Assembly: GCA_016931955.1 (NCBI GenBank)
Contig: JAFGDV010000007.1
Span: 1-47,222, forward strand
Length of the DNA stretch: 47,222 nucleotides
Origin: Candidatus Altarchaeota archaeon
GTDB taxonomy: Archaea; Altiarchaeota; Altiarchaeia; IMC4; QMZM01
Direction of reading: 5' to 3'
The notes under the pieces: model-generated
What the model saw: only the letters and a program-made list of their open reading frames with translations
Database searches by the model: none
What the model was told of the DNA's origin: nothing
In this document: piece after piece, positions 1-7,794 of the stretch
Position numbering within the stretch: the stretch's first letter is position 1
Layout: each line of letters opens with the position of its first letter
Program-made: the position numbers and the translations under genes

Positions 1-73
1 AAAAAGAATTCGCCATCAGGCGAATTCCATTTCTCTTTTCCATCAATGCTTTTCTCTTTCCTAAAGAGAAAAG
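1..73 (-). terminator. Double-hairpin terminator region after 5S rRNA
   Basis: Reading the minus strand past the 5S gene, there is first a hairpin with 11-bp arms CTTTTCTCTTT / AAAGAGAAAAG (49-59 and 63-73). A second hairpin, GAATTCGCC-TGAT-GGCGAATTC (6-27), follows and runs straight into five T residues (1-5). A GC-containing stem followed by T residues looks like an intrinsic terminator for the rRNA transcript. The same order of hairpins recurs after the trpY-like gene near 22.5 kb. Confidence 0.6.
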
Positions 74-74
74 G

Positions 75-197
75 ATTGGTCAACAGCGTCCTGGGCTTCC
101 CACTTATTAAGCAGTACAACCCAGATCGCTGGACGGCTTAACTTCTGCGTTCGGGATGAGTGCAGGTGTTGCCCGCCCGCTGTGGCCGTTGACCATT
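75..197 (-). rRNA. rrf: 5S ribosomal RNA
   Basis: The minus strand gives a complete 5S rRNA of about 120 nt. The terminal helix pairs GGTCAACGGCC near 194 with the GCTGTTGACC end near 78. Conserved internal blocks are visible: CACCTGCACTCATCCCG, GAACGCAGAAGTTAAGC, and the GGGAAGCCCAGG stretch near the 3' end. No 16S or 23S sequence lies next to it in the window. On its 5' side is the unrelated lipoprotein gene, so it looks like an unlinked 5S gene with its own promoter. The exact ends could be off by a few bases. Confidence 0.93.
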
Positions 198-216
198 AAG
201 GATATCCGATTTTGGG

Positions 217-225
217 GTTAAAAAT
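217..225 (-). promoter_or_regulatory. Putative TATA box for 5S rRNA
   Basis: On the minus strand the sequence ATTTTTAAC is centred about 25 bp upstream of the inferred 5S 5' end near 197. That is the usual spacing for an archaeal TATA box. It supports independent transcription of this 5S gene. Confidence 0.45.
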
Positions 226-241
226 CAATCCATGGGGGCAT

Positions 242-1042
242 CTAGCATCCTTCAAGGCATTCTTCCCTGTATTCTGCTGGCATCTGCATGCATGCTTGCT
301 TGCATAAGTCGCTTAGGTCCATTGGTTCTGCGGGTAGGGTGAATAGGCTGTCATCTGGTGTCTTGAGTGTGACGCTGGTCGCAGTCATCTTATAGTAGCC
401 TTCCTGTCCGGGAGAGGTTCCAGTTGACTCCACTAGGAGGGGTATGTAGTGGTTTGGGTGCACGCAGTACCTGACTGCCTCTTCGTTGGTTGTCATCTTG
501 AAGCATTGAGCTGTCACGCCTGCGATAACCTGTGTGCCTTCATAAACTGGTTTCTCTATGTCTTCCTCTATTTCTGAGGTCATATCCTCGAGATTGAAGC
601 CGTAGTCTGCTTCCTCCTGTGTTTCTCCGCCGAAGCAGCTCCATTCTCCCTCCATTTTTGTGCAAAAGTATGTTCCCTTGGGGATGTTGTAGGCTCGCAT
701 CTCCATTTCTTCTCCCTCGAAGCTGCCTGCTGTGTCCATCCTGAATTTCTCGCCGCTCTGGTATTGAGTCTGTGTCATCTTATCTGTTTCGCCTGCAGCC
801 GATGTTGTGATATCATATACTATGGTGTAACCAGATGGTTTGCCCAGGTTGAATAGGCTCTCTAATGATATTCCTTGAGGGGATGTTGTTGTAGTCTTTC
901 CTGTTGAAGCCAATGTTGTTGTCGTCTTTTCTCCTGCTATTGTGGTCGTTGTCGCGTTTGGTCCGCCTCCCATGCATCCGCACGTGGCTATCATCCCTAA
1001 GACAACCATAAGTGTCCATAATTTTTTGTCTTCGGTTTTCAT
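242..1042 (-). CDS. Thr-linker lipoprotein, secreted
   Basis: A 266-aa secreted protein of unknown function. The N-terminus has a basic start, a hydrophobic stretch, and a lipobox-like ATCGC/CGCMGG around residues 20-25. This suggests Cys lipidation and anchoring to the outer face of the membrane. A Thr-rich linker of three TTTT-type blocks follows (residues about 31-54). The globular part (about 55-245) has the beta-rich look of LolA/LppX-like carriers, with motifs such as YTIVYDI and TLPAEP, but this is only an impression. The C-terminus has a Cys cluster (CKQAC, ending in EGC). The start is supported by GGTGAT five bases upstream of the ATG. It is divergent from the 4-phosphopantoate ligase gene. 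Confidence 0.75.
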   Translation of the reverse strand: MKTEDKKLWTLMVVLGMIATCGCMGGGPNATTTTIAGEKTTTTLASTGKTTTTSPQGISLESLFNLGKPSGYTIVYDITTSAAGETDKMTQTQYQSGEKFRMDTAGSFEGEEMEMRAYNIPKGTYFCTKMEGEWSCFGGETQEEADYGFNLEDMTSEIEEDIEKPVYEGTQVIAGVTAQCFKMTTNEEAVRYCVHPNHYIPLLVESTGTSPGQEGYYKMTATSVTLKTPDDSLFTLPAEPMDLSDLCKQACMQMPAEYREECLEGC

Positions 1043-1093
1043 CTTTTAATCACCAAATTATGGTATAGTATTAAGCTATATGGGAATAAAACC

Positions 1094-1831
1094 ATGAAAA
1101 TCCCGGAATCCCATCCAAGGTATGAGTCACTCATGTATAGGCAGAGGATTGTCGAAGGTTTGAGGAAGGGTTATGTTGCTGAGGCGGGGCTTATAGCCCA
1201 TGGGAGGGGTGAGGCCTTCGATTACCTTCTCGGGGAGAGGACTGCTGAATCAGCCTATGATGCTGAGAGGGCTGCTGTTGCAGCGATTCTTTTATCCAAT
1301 AAGCCAGTATTCTCCGTGAATGGGAACACTGCAGCATTGGTTGCCGCTGAGATTGTATCCCTCGCCAAGGTAACCGGCGCAGGGATAGAGGTGAACCTCT
1401 TCCATAGGACGGATGAGCGGGAGAAACTCATTGAGGAGATACTCAAGGAGTTAGGTACTGAGGAGGTTCTCGGAGTCGGAGAAGGTATGGAAATTCTCCC
1501 TCATATTGAGTCTGCTCGTGCCCGAGCTGATCCGGGGGGTATATGGGTCGCAGACACCGTTCTCGTGTGTTTGGAGGATGGGGATAGAACGGAGGCTTTA
1601 GTTAAAATGAATAAGTGCGTTGTCTCAGTAGACCTGAATCCGCTTTCTAGGACGTCACAGTATGCAAGTATACCTGTTGTGGATAACGTAGTCAGGGCTG
1701 TGCCGAATATGATAGAGCTTGCTGGAGAGATGCTGAGTTGGAGTGAAGGGAAGCTGCGGAAAACACTGACTGACTTCAACGAAGAAGAGTGTCTGGAAAG
1801 AATGATTTCACTTATGCGTAAGGGTTTCTAG
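1094..1831 (+). CDS. 4-phosphopantoate--beta-alanine ligase
   Basis: A 245-aa protein matching the archaeal phosphopantothenate synthetase family (DUF137). Family members join 4-phosphopantoate with beta-alanine using ATP in archaeal coenzyme A synthesis, where they replace bacterial pantothenate synthetase. Recognisable segments are the N-terminal SHPRYESL and GLIAHGRGEAFDYLLGE, the central VNGNTAAL, the FHRTDEREK motif, and the C-terminal VDLNPLSRTSQ and VVDNVVRAVPNM. Length fits the family. The last 24 bp overlap the convergent diphthine synthase gene. The start is preceded by AT-rich sequence without a clear Shine-Dalgarno, so the message may be nearly leaderless. Confidence 0.9.
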   Translation: MKIPESHPRYESLMYRQRIVEGLRKGYVAEAGLIAHGRGEAFDYLLGERTAESAYDAERAAVAAILLSNKPVFSVNGNTAALVAAEIVSLAKVTGAGIEVNLFHRTDEREKLIEEILKELGTEEVLGVGEGMEILPHIESARARADPGGIWVADTVLVCLEDGDRTEALVKMNKCVVSVDLNPLSRTSQYASIPVVDNVVRAVPNMIELAGEMLSWSEGKLRKTLTDFNEEECLERMISLMRKGF

Positions 1832-2569
1832 CATCTCCTCCTCCATGAAGTGCAGTCTTCCAGGAACTACTAGGATGTGCGGGGGTTTCCCGAAGTCGTA
1901 ATCCTTAACATCTTTGGCCTTCCCGTATCTGATCAATGAGTCGCCTCCGAGACGCGCTGCTCCTATACACAGTGTTTCCTCTGTGAATATACTCTCTCTT
2001 CTTTTCTCCTCTATTTGGAGCAGGATCCTTATTGCATCATTCACGGTCATGTATCTGTCTTCTTCCGCGCGCACGTCTAGGAGGAAGAGGGTGTGTGCTC
2101 CCAGCTTAAGGTTGTCTCTGAGCACGTCATAGAATGACGTTGGATGGTAGCCCTTCTCTGGGTACGGTATAGAAGCTGTTTTGCCGAAGTTATACGCTTG
2201 TAGGCCTGTTTCCATGACTGCTGAGTAGATGGATGATGAATGGATTACCCTGGTTTTTATGCCTGATTTTCCTGCCCTGAGAACTATGTCTGAGTGGGTT
2301 GTCGCAATCATCGGGTCCCCAGAGACCAACAATGCAGCGTCTTCTTTAAGCGAATACTTTAATATGTTTTCATCCGGACGCTCTTCAAGGTCCTGCCTGC
2401 TGAGGATAAGTATTTTTTTGCCTATCAACCCCTCCAGTCTGCCTAAATCGCCGTTGAAGGCGTTGGTGTAGAATTCAGCGTAGACTTTGTCGATCTTCTT
2501 CAGTATATTGAGGGATCGGAGGCTTATGTCTTCTTCGTCATGGATCCCCAAGCCTATGAGGTAGAGCAT
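1808..2569 (-). CDS. dphB: Diphthine synthase
   Basis: A 253-aa SAM-dependent methyltransferase that adds methyl groups to the modified histidine of elongation factor 2 during diphthamide synthesis. Family signatures are the N-terminal MLYLIGLGI, the acidic-rich DLGRLEGLIGKK, VSGDPMIATTHSD in the SAM-binding region, SSSIYSA, TASIPYP, and the C-terminal PPHILVVPGRLHFMEEE. The start at 2569 was chosen because the family begins at MLYLIG. The in-frame extension upstream to 2677 would read through the terminator hairpin of the S-layer gene and part of its coding end. Its 3' end overlaps the convergent 4-phosphopantoate ligase gene by 24 bp. Confidence 0.93.
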   Translation of the reverse strand: MLYLIGLGIHDEEDISLRSLNILKKIDKVYAEFYTNAFNGDLGRLEGLIGKKILILSRQDLEERPDENILKYSLKEDAALLVSGDPMIATTHSDIVLRAGKSGIKTRVIHSSSIYSAVMETGLQAYNFGKTASIPYPEKGYHPTSFYDVLRDNLKLGAHTLFLLDVRAEEDRYMTVNDAIRILLQIEEKRRESIFTEETLCIGAARLGGDSLIRYGKAKDVKDYDFGKPPHILVVPGRLHFMEEEMLETLTHK

Positions 2570-2570
2570 T

Positions 2571-2634
2571 GTAGAAATATTTTTAGAAAAACAAAAAGAA
2601 AAAGAAAAGAAATAAGGCCTGATTAGGGCCTTAT
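2571..2634 (-). terminator. S-layer gene terminator
   Basis: On the minus strand, 15 bp after the S-layer stop codon, an 8-bp stem ATAAGGCC / GGCCTTAT (2627-2634 with 2612-2619, 7-nt loop) is followed by a long T-rich tract down to about 2571. This is an intrinsic-type terminator, placed between the S-layer gene and dphB. Confidence 0.65.
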
Positions 2635-2649
2635 CGTGTTTTGGTTCAC

Positions 2650-5553
2650 TTATGCGTGTACATGTGCGTACAGCCACTGGACTAAGGCGTCGCCTGCAGC
2701 AAGTGTTTCCTCGTACTCGTAACCTGCGACAATCAGCAGATTACCGTCTTTCTTAACTACAAACTTGTCTGCTTCTGCGGCGATCTCCTCTTTGGTGACC
2801 GTACACATTCCGTTGACTGCTGGACCGCCTACTATGACCAGGTTCTTGGTTGTGTCGGCGCCGACCTCAGCTACCACCATCCTTCCTATAATCTTGTTCA
2901 CGGTGGATGATGTGTAGGTCTGCTCCTCTGCTCCGCCCACGTCAACAGAGAACTCCTTCACCTTGAAGGTACAGCATCCTGCTGTTACCTCAGTGCCTTC
3001 ATCTTCTTTGGTTACGGTGTCCTCTACGTAGGTGGCTTCTTCTCCAATACCCAGGAAGTAGGTTGAATCAACCGCCTTCGTCGGATGGCACAGTGTCACT
3101 CCATCAATCTTGTTGTCTACGCCCCAGTCTATGGTGTATGTCTGACCGCTGAATGGTGCGATCAACAAGGTGTCTATGTCCTCATCCAGTTCTTTGATTT
3201 TGTTGGCGTCGTTCGCTGTACCATTTGTTTGTCCGAAGGAGTCATAGAGTTTCACGCTGTTCTTGTACTTGTAGCTGGCACCCTCGTTGTAGCCTCTATC
3301 GGAGAAGTCTATAACTGTGACTTCGTCGGCTTCGTCTTCTGCCCTGAACACAACCAACAGGTCGTCGTCGTTTCTTGCCTTAGATCCTGCTAGTCCATCG
3401 CTGTTGTAGTCGCAGGTGGCGTTCTCTGTTTGGTTGGAGTTCATGTCCCAAGCAAGGCCGCACTCTCTAATGACCTCCAGGGATAGGGCTGTGTCCATGT
3501 CAAAGTCCTCGAATTTCCCTACCATTGTTGGGTCTATAGTCAGCTCGAAGTCAGTTCCACTGTTATCAGAGTACACTATGGTGTTGGTGCTCTCATCGAA
3601 CCACAGAATTCCAGCATATCCGCCTTCTGCATCAGCTTTCCAGAACAGGTCGTCCACGTCAAGCGATATGTTGGCGTCTTTCTCGTAATCCGGCGGGTCT
3701 GTGTCATCCATAGCATCAACGAGAGATAACTTCCTTATCTTTATGTCAGCAATACCAGTACAGTTACATGTCGGCGTTGATCCAATCCCTGCAAGACAAG
3801 TTGCTAGCCCTCCGGCTGTTACTCCTGTACCGTCTGGGTTACAGACCCTGTCCAGGGTTATCTTCTTCTTGGATCCGCTGATCAACGGCTTCCTTGTAAC
3901 CGCTACCGTATCCTCGGCGTCGCTTGATCCCTTCTTCTTGCCGTACTTTGAGTACTCCCATATGTCCCCATCCAGGAAGAACATGTCTCCCTTAGAGAAC
4001 GGACCCTCGGATATCTTGACGTCATCGTATCTGTTTCCATCGTCTCCTGTTAAGCTGATGGCTAGATCATATACGTCTGATCCTCTCTCTAACACGATTG
4101 CGTCAGCTCCTCCGGAGCATTCCATGTCCCTGTAGTTGCCTGTCATGTAACCCTTAAAGGTCAGCATGAACTGGCTTGGGAAGTTAAGGGCTTCATCCTC
4201 TCCGAGCGCATCGACACCCTCTATGTCGTCCTTTAATACAACCTCTATCTTATGCAGGACTTCATAATTGTTCCCTAGCTTTGTGTCGTATTCGCTGATG
4301 TCGCAGTCGAAGTCAGGATCTGCTGCAAGTGTAGCGTTGCATGGACCCTTAAAGTCGTCCCAGTACACCTTCCATCCTTCGTATTCGACGCCTCCGAGCT
4401 CAAGGTCTTCTGCATCTTCTAATACGACCTCGCTTGAGGTGTCATATACTATGATGGATGCTGTCTCAACTGCGCCGGCTGCTTCGGCGTATACGCCTGC
4501 TACCTCCAGTTCATCGACGACGCCGTTGGCCATCTTGGATATCTGTACCTGGACTATGGTTCCATCAGGCTTCTCAACGTCGAGCAGGATACCTGCGACC
4601 TCATACTCGCCTGAGTATATGAGGTGGTCTATCTTAAACTTGTATCCATGGAACTCTGACGTGTATCCTTCGCTTGTTATGTCGTCCAAGACCTTACCCT
4701 CTGCAAGGAATATCTCGTCACTGTCTATGTCTTTCACATAGTATTCCTTGCCCATGAAGATGATCTTACCTCTGTACTCGAAGTCGGCGAACTTTTCTGT
4801 GGTTCCAGTGGTTATATCCATGTCCTCTAGTGGGATGTATCCTACATCAACCACATACTTTATTGCTTCGCTTTCGATTGCCATCTTCAGTGCTTCGCTG
4901 TCGTCGTCGCCTAGGCCTATCTCGTAGTACCTTATCTTGCTCTGGTTTATCATTATCTTCTCTTTCATCTCGTGGGATGGGTTCTTCAGTCCCTCAACAC
5001 ACAGGGTCTTACAGAACAGACAGTGTATGTTGTTGTATGTCCCCTCCAATAGGATGCCTGCTTCCGTCCTCATCTGCTGCTCGCAGGCTAGGGCATACTG
5101 GGTAAAGTCCCCTCTCTCATAGGTCTTCCACGACGTGCCTTCAAAATGGAAACCCTTAGCCTTGTCTTTGCTGTAGAAGTTCGGTGTTGTCGTTATGTTT
5201 CCGGCCTCCTCTGGTTTGTCGTCTTGTACGTAGTCACCGGTTGCGCCGATGGCTGCCGTCTCAATCACTACCTGACCTTGTGGTTCATAGGTTGGCACAA
5301 AGGTCTCAGTCTTTGTCATATACGCTAGGTTACCTACAGTGGCTGCAATATTGCCGCCTGCAACAGCGTCTGTGGCCATGCCCTTCTCACCGACTACAAT
5401 CTGCACTATTGGATTGAAGTTGGCGTCAAAGAAGAAGCCCTTGTCAACGCCTGTCATGTCCATTCCTGCACTGACCGGCGCTGCTAACGCTGCTCCAAGC
5501 ATTGCTGTGCTCGCCACAAAAGTACCTATGCGTTTCACATCAATACTTTTCAT
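2650..5553 (-). CDS. Methanococcal-type S-layer protein, Cys-rich
   Basis: A 967-aa secreted protein that probably forms the surface lattice. It has a signal peptide (residues 1-29, ending ALAAPVSAG). An N-terminal S-layer domain follows, with VDKGFFFDANFNPIVQIVVGEKG and NIAATVGNLAY-like text. The C-terminus is the typical S-layer repeat: LVIVGGPAVN, then VVKKDGNLLIVAGYEYEETLAAGDAL. This organisation matches the family seen in Methanococcus and Methanocaldococcus. About 17 cysteines are present, including a CxxCxxxC cluster near residue 180 and a CNC and a CC pair later, which suggests disulfide bonds. The start is supported by GGAGG seven bases before the ATG. It is followed by a terminator and preceded by a strong TATA and a long palindrome, so it is probably transcribed alone. 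Confidence 0.88.
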   Translation of the reverse strand: MKSIDVKRIGTFVASTAMLGAALAAPVSAGMDMTGVDKGFFFDANFNPIVQIVVGEKGMATDAVAGGNIAATVGNLAYMTKTETFVPTYEPQGQVVIETAAIGATGDYVQDDKPEEAGNITTTPNFYSKDKAKGFHFEGTSWKTYERGDFTQYALACEQQMRTEAGILLEGTYNNIHCLFCKTLCVEGLKNPSHEMKEKIMINQSKIRYYEIGLGDDDSEALKMAIESEAIKYVVDVGYIPLEDMDITTGTTEKFADFEYRGKIIFMGKEYYVKDIDSDEIFLAEGKVLDDITSEGYTSEFHGYKFKIDHLIYSGEYEVAGILLDVEKPDGTIVQVQISKMANGVVDELEVAGVYAEAAGAVETASIIVYDTSSEVVLEDAEDLELGGVEYEGWKVYWDDFKGPCNATLAADPDFDCDISEYDTKLGNNYEVLHKIEVVLKDDIEGVDALGEDEALNFPSQFMLTFKGYMTGNYRDMECSGGADAIVLERGSDVYDLAISLTGDDGNRYDDVKISEGPFSKGDMFFLDGDIWEYSKYGKKKGSSDAEDTVAVTRKPLISGSKKKITLDRVCNPDGTGVTAGGLATCLAGIGSTPTCNCTGIADIKIRKLSLVDAMDDTDPPDYEKDANISLDVDDLFWKADAEGGYAGILWFDESTNTIVYSDNSGTDFELTIDPTMVGKFEDFDMDTALSLEVIRECGLAWDMNSNQTENATCDYNSDGLAGSKARNDDDLLVVFRAEDEADEVTVIDFSDRGYNEGASYKYKNSVKLYDSFGQTNGTANDANKIKELDEDIDTLLIAPFSGQTYTIDWGVDNKIDGVTLCHPTKAVDSTYFLGIGEEATYVEDTVTKEDEGTEVTAGCCTFKVKEFSVDVGGAEEQTYTSSTVNKIIGRMVVAEVGADTTKNLVIVGGPAVNGMCTVTKEEIAAEADKFVVKKDGNLLIVAGYEYEETLAAGDALVQWLYAHVHA

Positions 5554-5580
5554 GTCTTTTCCTCCATTTTTTACGTTTGT

Positions 5581-5606
5581 TACTTACAGGGTATACCCTG
5601 TAAGTA
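5581..5606. promoter_or_regulatory. 26-bp perfect palindrome at S-layer start site
   Basis: Arms TACTTACAGGGTA and TACCCTGTAAGTA form a perfect 26-bp palindrome with no spacer. It sits 28 bp upstream of the S-layer start codon and about where transcription should begin. It could be a repressor operator, or a hairpin at the very 5' end of a highly expressed message. Confidence 0.7.
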
Positions 5607-5627
5607 CTCTATGAATTATGAATGACG

Positions 5628-5640
5628 CTATATATATTTG
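5628..5640 (-). promoter_or_regulatory. S-layer TATA box
   Basis: The minus strand reads CAAATATATATAG. It is centred near 5634, which puts the start of transcription at about 5606-5608, the edge of the palindrome. The resulting leader of about 50 nt contains the Shine-Dalgarno GGAGG. Confidence 0.6.
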
Positions 5641-5738
5641 TTGCCGAACAGAAAACGAATGAACCGAACTATAGGTCTTTATTAGGTTAAAAAAGTTCAT
5701 ATGGGCTTTATTTTTAGCAATAAAGTTCGAAAAGTTTT

Positions 5739-6815
5739 TTATTCGTTAAAAACCCATTTTTGAATCTTTATCCAGTTTGTTCTGCCTTCTTTTCTCCTTT
5801 CTATGATATTACGCTTCTCTAAACGCTTCATTAGGTCTGAAAGGGTCGCTTTAGGTATCCCCGTAGTCTTATAGATGTAAGCCTGCGTTATTTCATCATC
5901 GGCCTGCTCTATGACCCCCAACACCTTCCTCTCGTTCTCCTCAAGCATGTTGATGACGGAAGACTTTATCTTCCTGCTCTGCGCCCCCTCCACAAGGGTA
6001 ACATCCTCTATATGAGATACCTCCATGCCTTCATGCCCCCCCTCTGGAACCTCTATAACGTCTCCGCCCTCGCCAACAACCCCATCCTCAGTTCTTTCCT
6101 TCGAAACACCCTTCCTCCGTCTCCTAAAAACAGAGTAGACAAAAACCAGTAAAAATAAGGCAATTACTGCAAGAAAATAGAAGATATTGTCTTGTCCGAC
6201 AACACCCCTCTGATTTATCCTGTAATCATACTCGAAGCTGAAATAGGTTGTCTGCGGATAAAGAGACATCTCAGCTGTCAGGTTCTTAGATGACCTCAAT
6301 ATGTCCTTCGGTCTCAGAGAGAGAACATCAGTGCCTTCTGGAAATCTTACATTAACTATGGTCTGACCTGGTGTGGATGTGGTTGAGAAATTAAACGACC
6401 ATATGCTGCCCTTCTTGCTGGTAAGGTCAAGCGTTTTGTACTGAAGCCTTATATTCCTATCATCTGTTGTTCTAAGATAGAACGTAAGCAGTTGTCGACC
6501 GCCAGCCGGGTCGACATCGTATTGCAGAGTATTACCCCTTGAGTCCTTGATCACAACATCCCGTATATCCCCTAGCGTGAGGATTCCGGCTATCGTGTTG
6601 TTGACTTCCAGCCCAACCTCCACATCAACGAAACCGTTCTCATAGACCAGGAGGTTTATGTAGTTGATTTTGTATATGCCAAATTCTTTGACTTCGTTGG
6701 CTTCCTGAGCTGATGCGGATTGGATGAGGATTATGATAACCAGCATCTGGATGAGCCATAAAATCGTCTTAATCCTGGGCGAGTATTTTACCGTAGAGTT
6801 TCTTTCTTTCATCAT
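5739..6815 (-). CDS. Membrane-anchored winged-helix protein
   Basis: A 358-aa protein. A basic N-terminus and hydrophobic stretch (residues about 17-36, ending SASAQ) look like a signal peptide. Residues about 37-205 form a beta-rich extracytoplasmic region. A transmembrane helix follows (about 208-230, then RRRRKG), then an acidic linker and a C-terminal winged-helix domain (about 290-358; AYIYKTTGIPKATLSDLMKRLEKRNIIERR). This layout is known from archaeal membrane-tethered HTH proteins thought to link a surface signal to transcription; the target here is unknown. It overlaps the upstream gene by 47 bp, so the two are probably co-transcribed. A start at 6746 is possible but would drop the basic n-region. 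Confidence 0.78.
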   Translation of the reverse strand: MMKERNSTVKYSPRIKTILWLIQMLVIIILIQSASAQEANEVKEFGIYKINYINLLVYENGFVDVEVGLEVNNTIAGILTLGDIRDVVIKDSRGNTLQYDVDPAGGRQLLTFYLRTTDDRNIRLQYKTLDLTSKKGSIWSFNFSTTSTPGQTIVNVRFPEGTDVLSLRPKDILRSSKNLTAEMSLYPQTTYFSFEYDYRINQRGVVGQDNIFYFLAVIALFLLVFVYSVFRRRRKGVSKERTEDGVVGEGGDVIEVPEGGHEGMEVSHIEDVTLVEGAQSRKIKSSVINMLEENERKVLGVIEQADDEITQAYIYKTTGIPKATLSDLMKRLEKRNIIERRKEGRTNWIKIQKWVFNE

Positions 6816-7257
6816 CCTTCAGTAGAGAGATTATCTTTGATGAATAGGTTTGGGCTATCTCGGAGACGTCAGCAAGCAGGGACTGCATCTCATCCATGGA
6901 CAATGTGACCTTGTCTGGCTCCATGATCTCTATCGCCGAAGGACCATAACGCATGACGACCGAAACGAACCACCTGAAGTCCATTACAAGCAGCTTTATC
7001 TCAACCACGCCTGAGAAGAACTCGGAGTCCTTATCCTTGTATTTCTGGATGTCGTATAATTTAGCATACATGAGCTTCACGTGCTTTTCCCCCGCTAAAC
7101 CTTCAAATATCGTCTTCTTCAGTGCCTTCTCCGCCGCTTCTCTATCGTTGCTCTGCACTTCAATGAATAATCTTCCGAGTATGGCACCATCCTTCAGATA
7201 AGCATCTACGTCGATACCTTCATTGAATATCTGCTCCATTATGGGCTTGTCCGCCAT
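6769..7257 (-). CDS. Conserved-looking protein of unknown function
   Basis: A 162-aa soluble protein that I do not recognise. It has no signal peptide or membrane segment. The N-terminal half has alternating strands and helices (GRLFIEVQSNDREAAEKALKK, then FFSGVVEIKLLV). A central FRWFVSVVMRYGPSAIEIMEPDKV resembles a small ligand or dimer domain ending in an EP-x-KV turn. The C-terminus is helical. It is the first gene of a two-gene unit with the membrane-anchored winged-helix protein, so a role in that signalling pair is a reasonable guess. It is divergent from the gene at 7316. Confidence 0.7.
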   Translation of the reverse strand: MADKPIMEQIFNEGIDVDAYLKDGAILGRLFIEVQSNDREAAEKALKKTIFEGLAGEKHVKLMYAKLYDIQKYKDKDSEFFSGVVEIKLLVMDFRWFVSVVMRYGPSAIEIMEPDKVTLSMDEMQSLLADVSEIAQTYSSKIISLLKDDERKKLYGKILAQD

Positions 7258-7290
7258 TTTTCTCAGAGACTTATTTTTCTCAGAGACTTA
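7258..7290. repeat. 17-bp period tandem repeat in divergent promoter
   Basis: TTTTCTCAGAGACTTA occurs at 7258-7273 and again at 7275-7290. It fills the short gap between divergent start codons at 7257 and 7316. It overlaps where both TATA boxes should lie, so it may be a tandem operator shared by both genes. Confidence 0.6.
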
Positions 7291-7315
7291 TTATTGTTTT
7301 TATCTTATATTAGAT

Positions 7316-7792
7316 ATGTCTCTGAATGAATATAAACAATGTATGATGAACCTGCTAGCAGATATCAGGCTAAGGTGGTATGACGACGAAAGCCTGCTCT
7401 CAGACGACTCAAGGAAGCTCATAGAGCTCCTCCTGGACTCCCTGGGTGTCTCACGGGATATTGCATCAGACCTGTTCGAGGTATTGCTGTTGGCGAAATC
7501 CAAGGGCGTTGGATTAACCTCCTCTGAGATAAGGAAGGGCATCTTGGAACTCCGAGAGAAAAGAGGTGTTATCGGTGATAATAAATTGTCTTTGAGGAAC
7601 ATACAGATTTGGTTGAAATTCTTCCGCGACCTGGAGCTGGTTGAAAGGATAGGTTCCCGCTATCTTTTCTCCAAGAACAAGAAGCCAAGTGTTCTCTTTA
7701 TGGAGAAAACGAAGCCAGAAGTGATAGACAAAAGCGTTGACTTCATCCACAGACTGCTGGAGGAGATAGAGAAATCCCATAACATCAGGTAA
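7316..7792 (+). CDS. Small winged-helix-like protein upstream of ttuA
   Basis: A 158-aa protein that I cannot name. It is alpha-rich. A likely winged-helix region lies around residues 55-125 (LTSSEIRKGILE, IGDNKLSLRNIQIWLKFFRDLELVERIGSRYLF), followed by a C-terminal helix (VDFIHRLLEEIEKS). The start at 7316 was chosen over an in-frame ATG at 7223 because the longer form would run into the divergent gene, and a TATA-like sequence lies about 25 bp before 7316. It ends 2 bp before the tRNA thiolase gene, so the two share a transcript. Confidence 0.72.
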   Translation: MSLNEYKQCMMNLLADIRLRWYDDESLLSDDSRKLIELLLDSLGVSRDIASDLFEVLLLAKSKGVGLTSSEIRKGILELREKRGVIGDNKLSLRNIQIWLKFFRDLELVERIGSRYLFSKNKKPSVLFMEKTKPEVIDKSVDFIHRLLEEIEKSHNIR

Positions 7793-7794
7793 AG

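Noticed and set aside
2570..2677. N-terminal extension of diphthine synthase
   Set aside because: It would translate the S-layer terminator hairpin and part of the S-layer coding end. The family begins at MLYLIG (2569).
3701..4135. Open frame antisense to the S-layer gene
   Set aside because: Low-complexity Ser/Pro/Leu-rich shadow of a well-supported gene, with no ribosome site or family resemblance.
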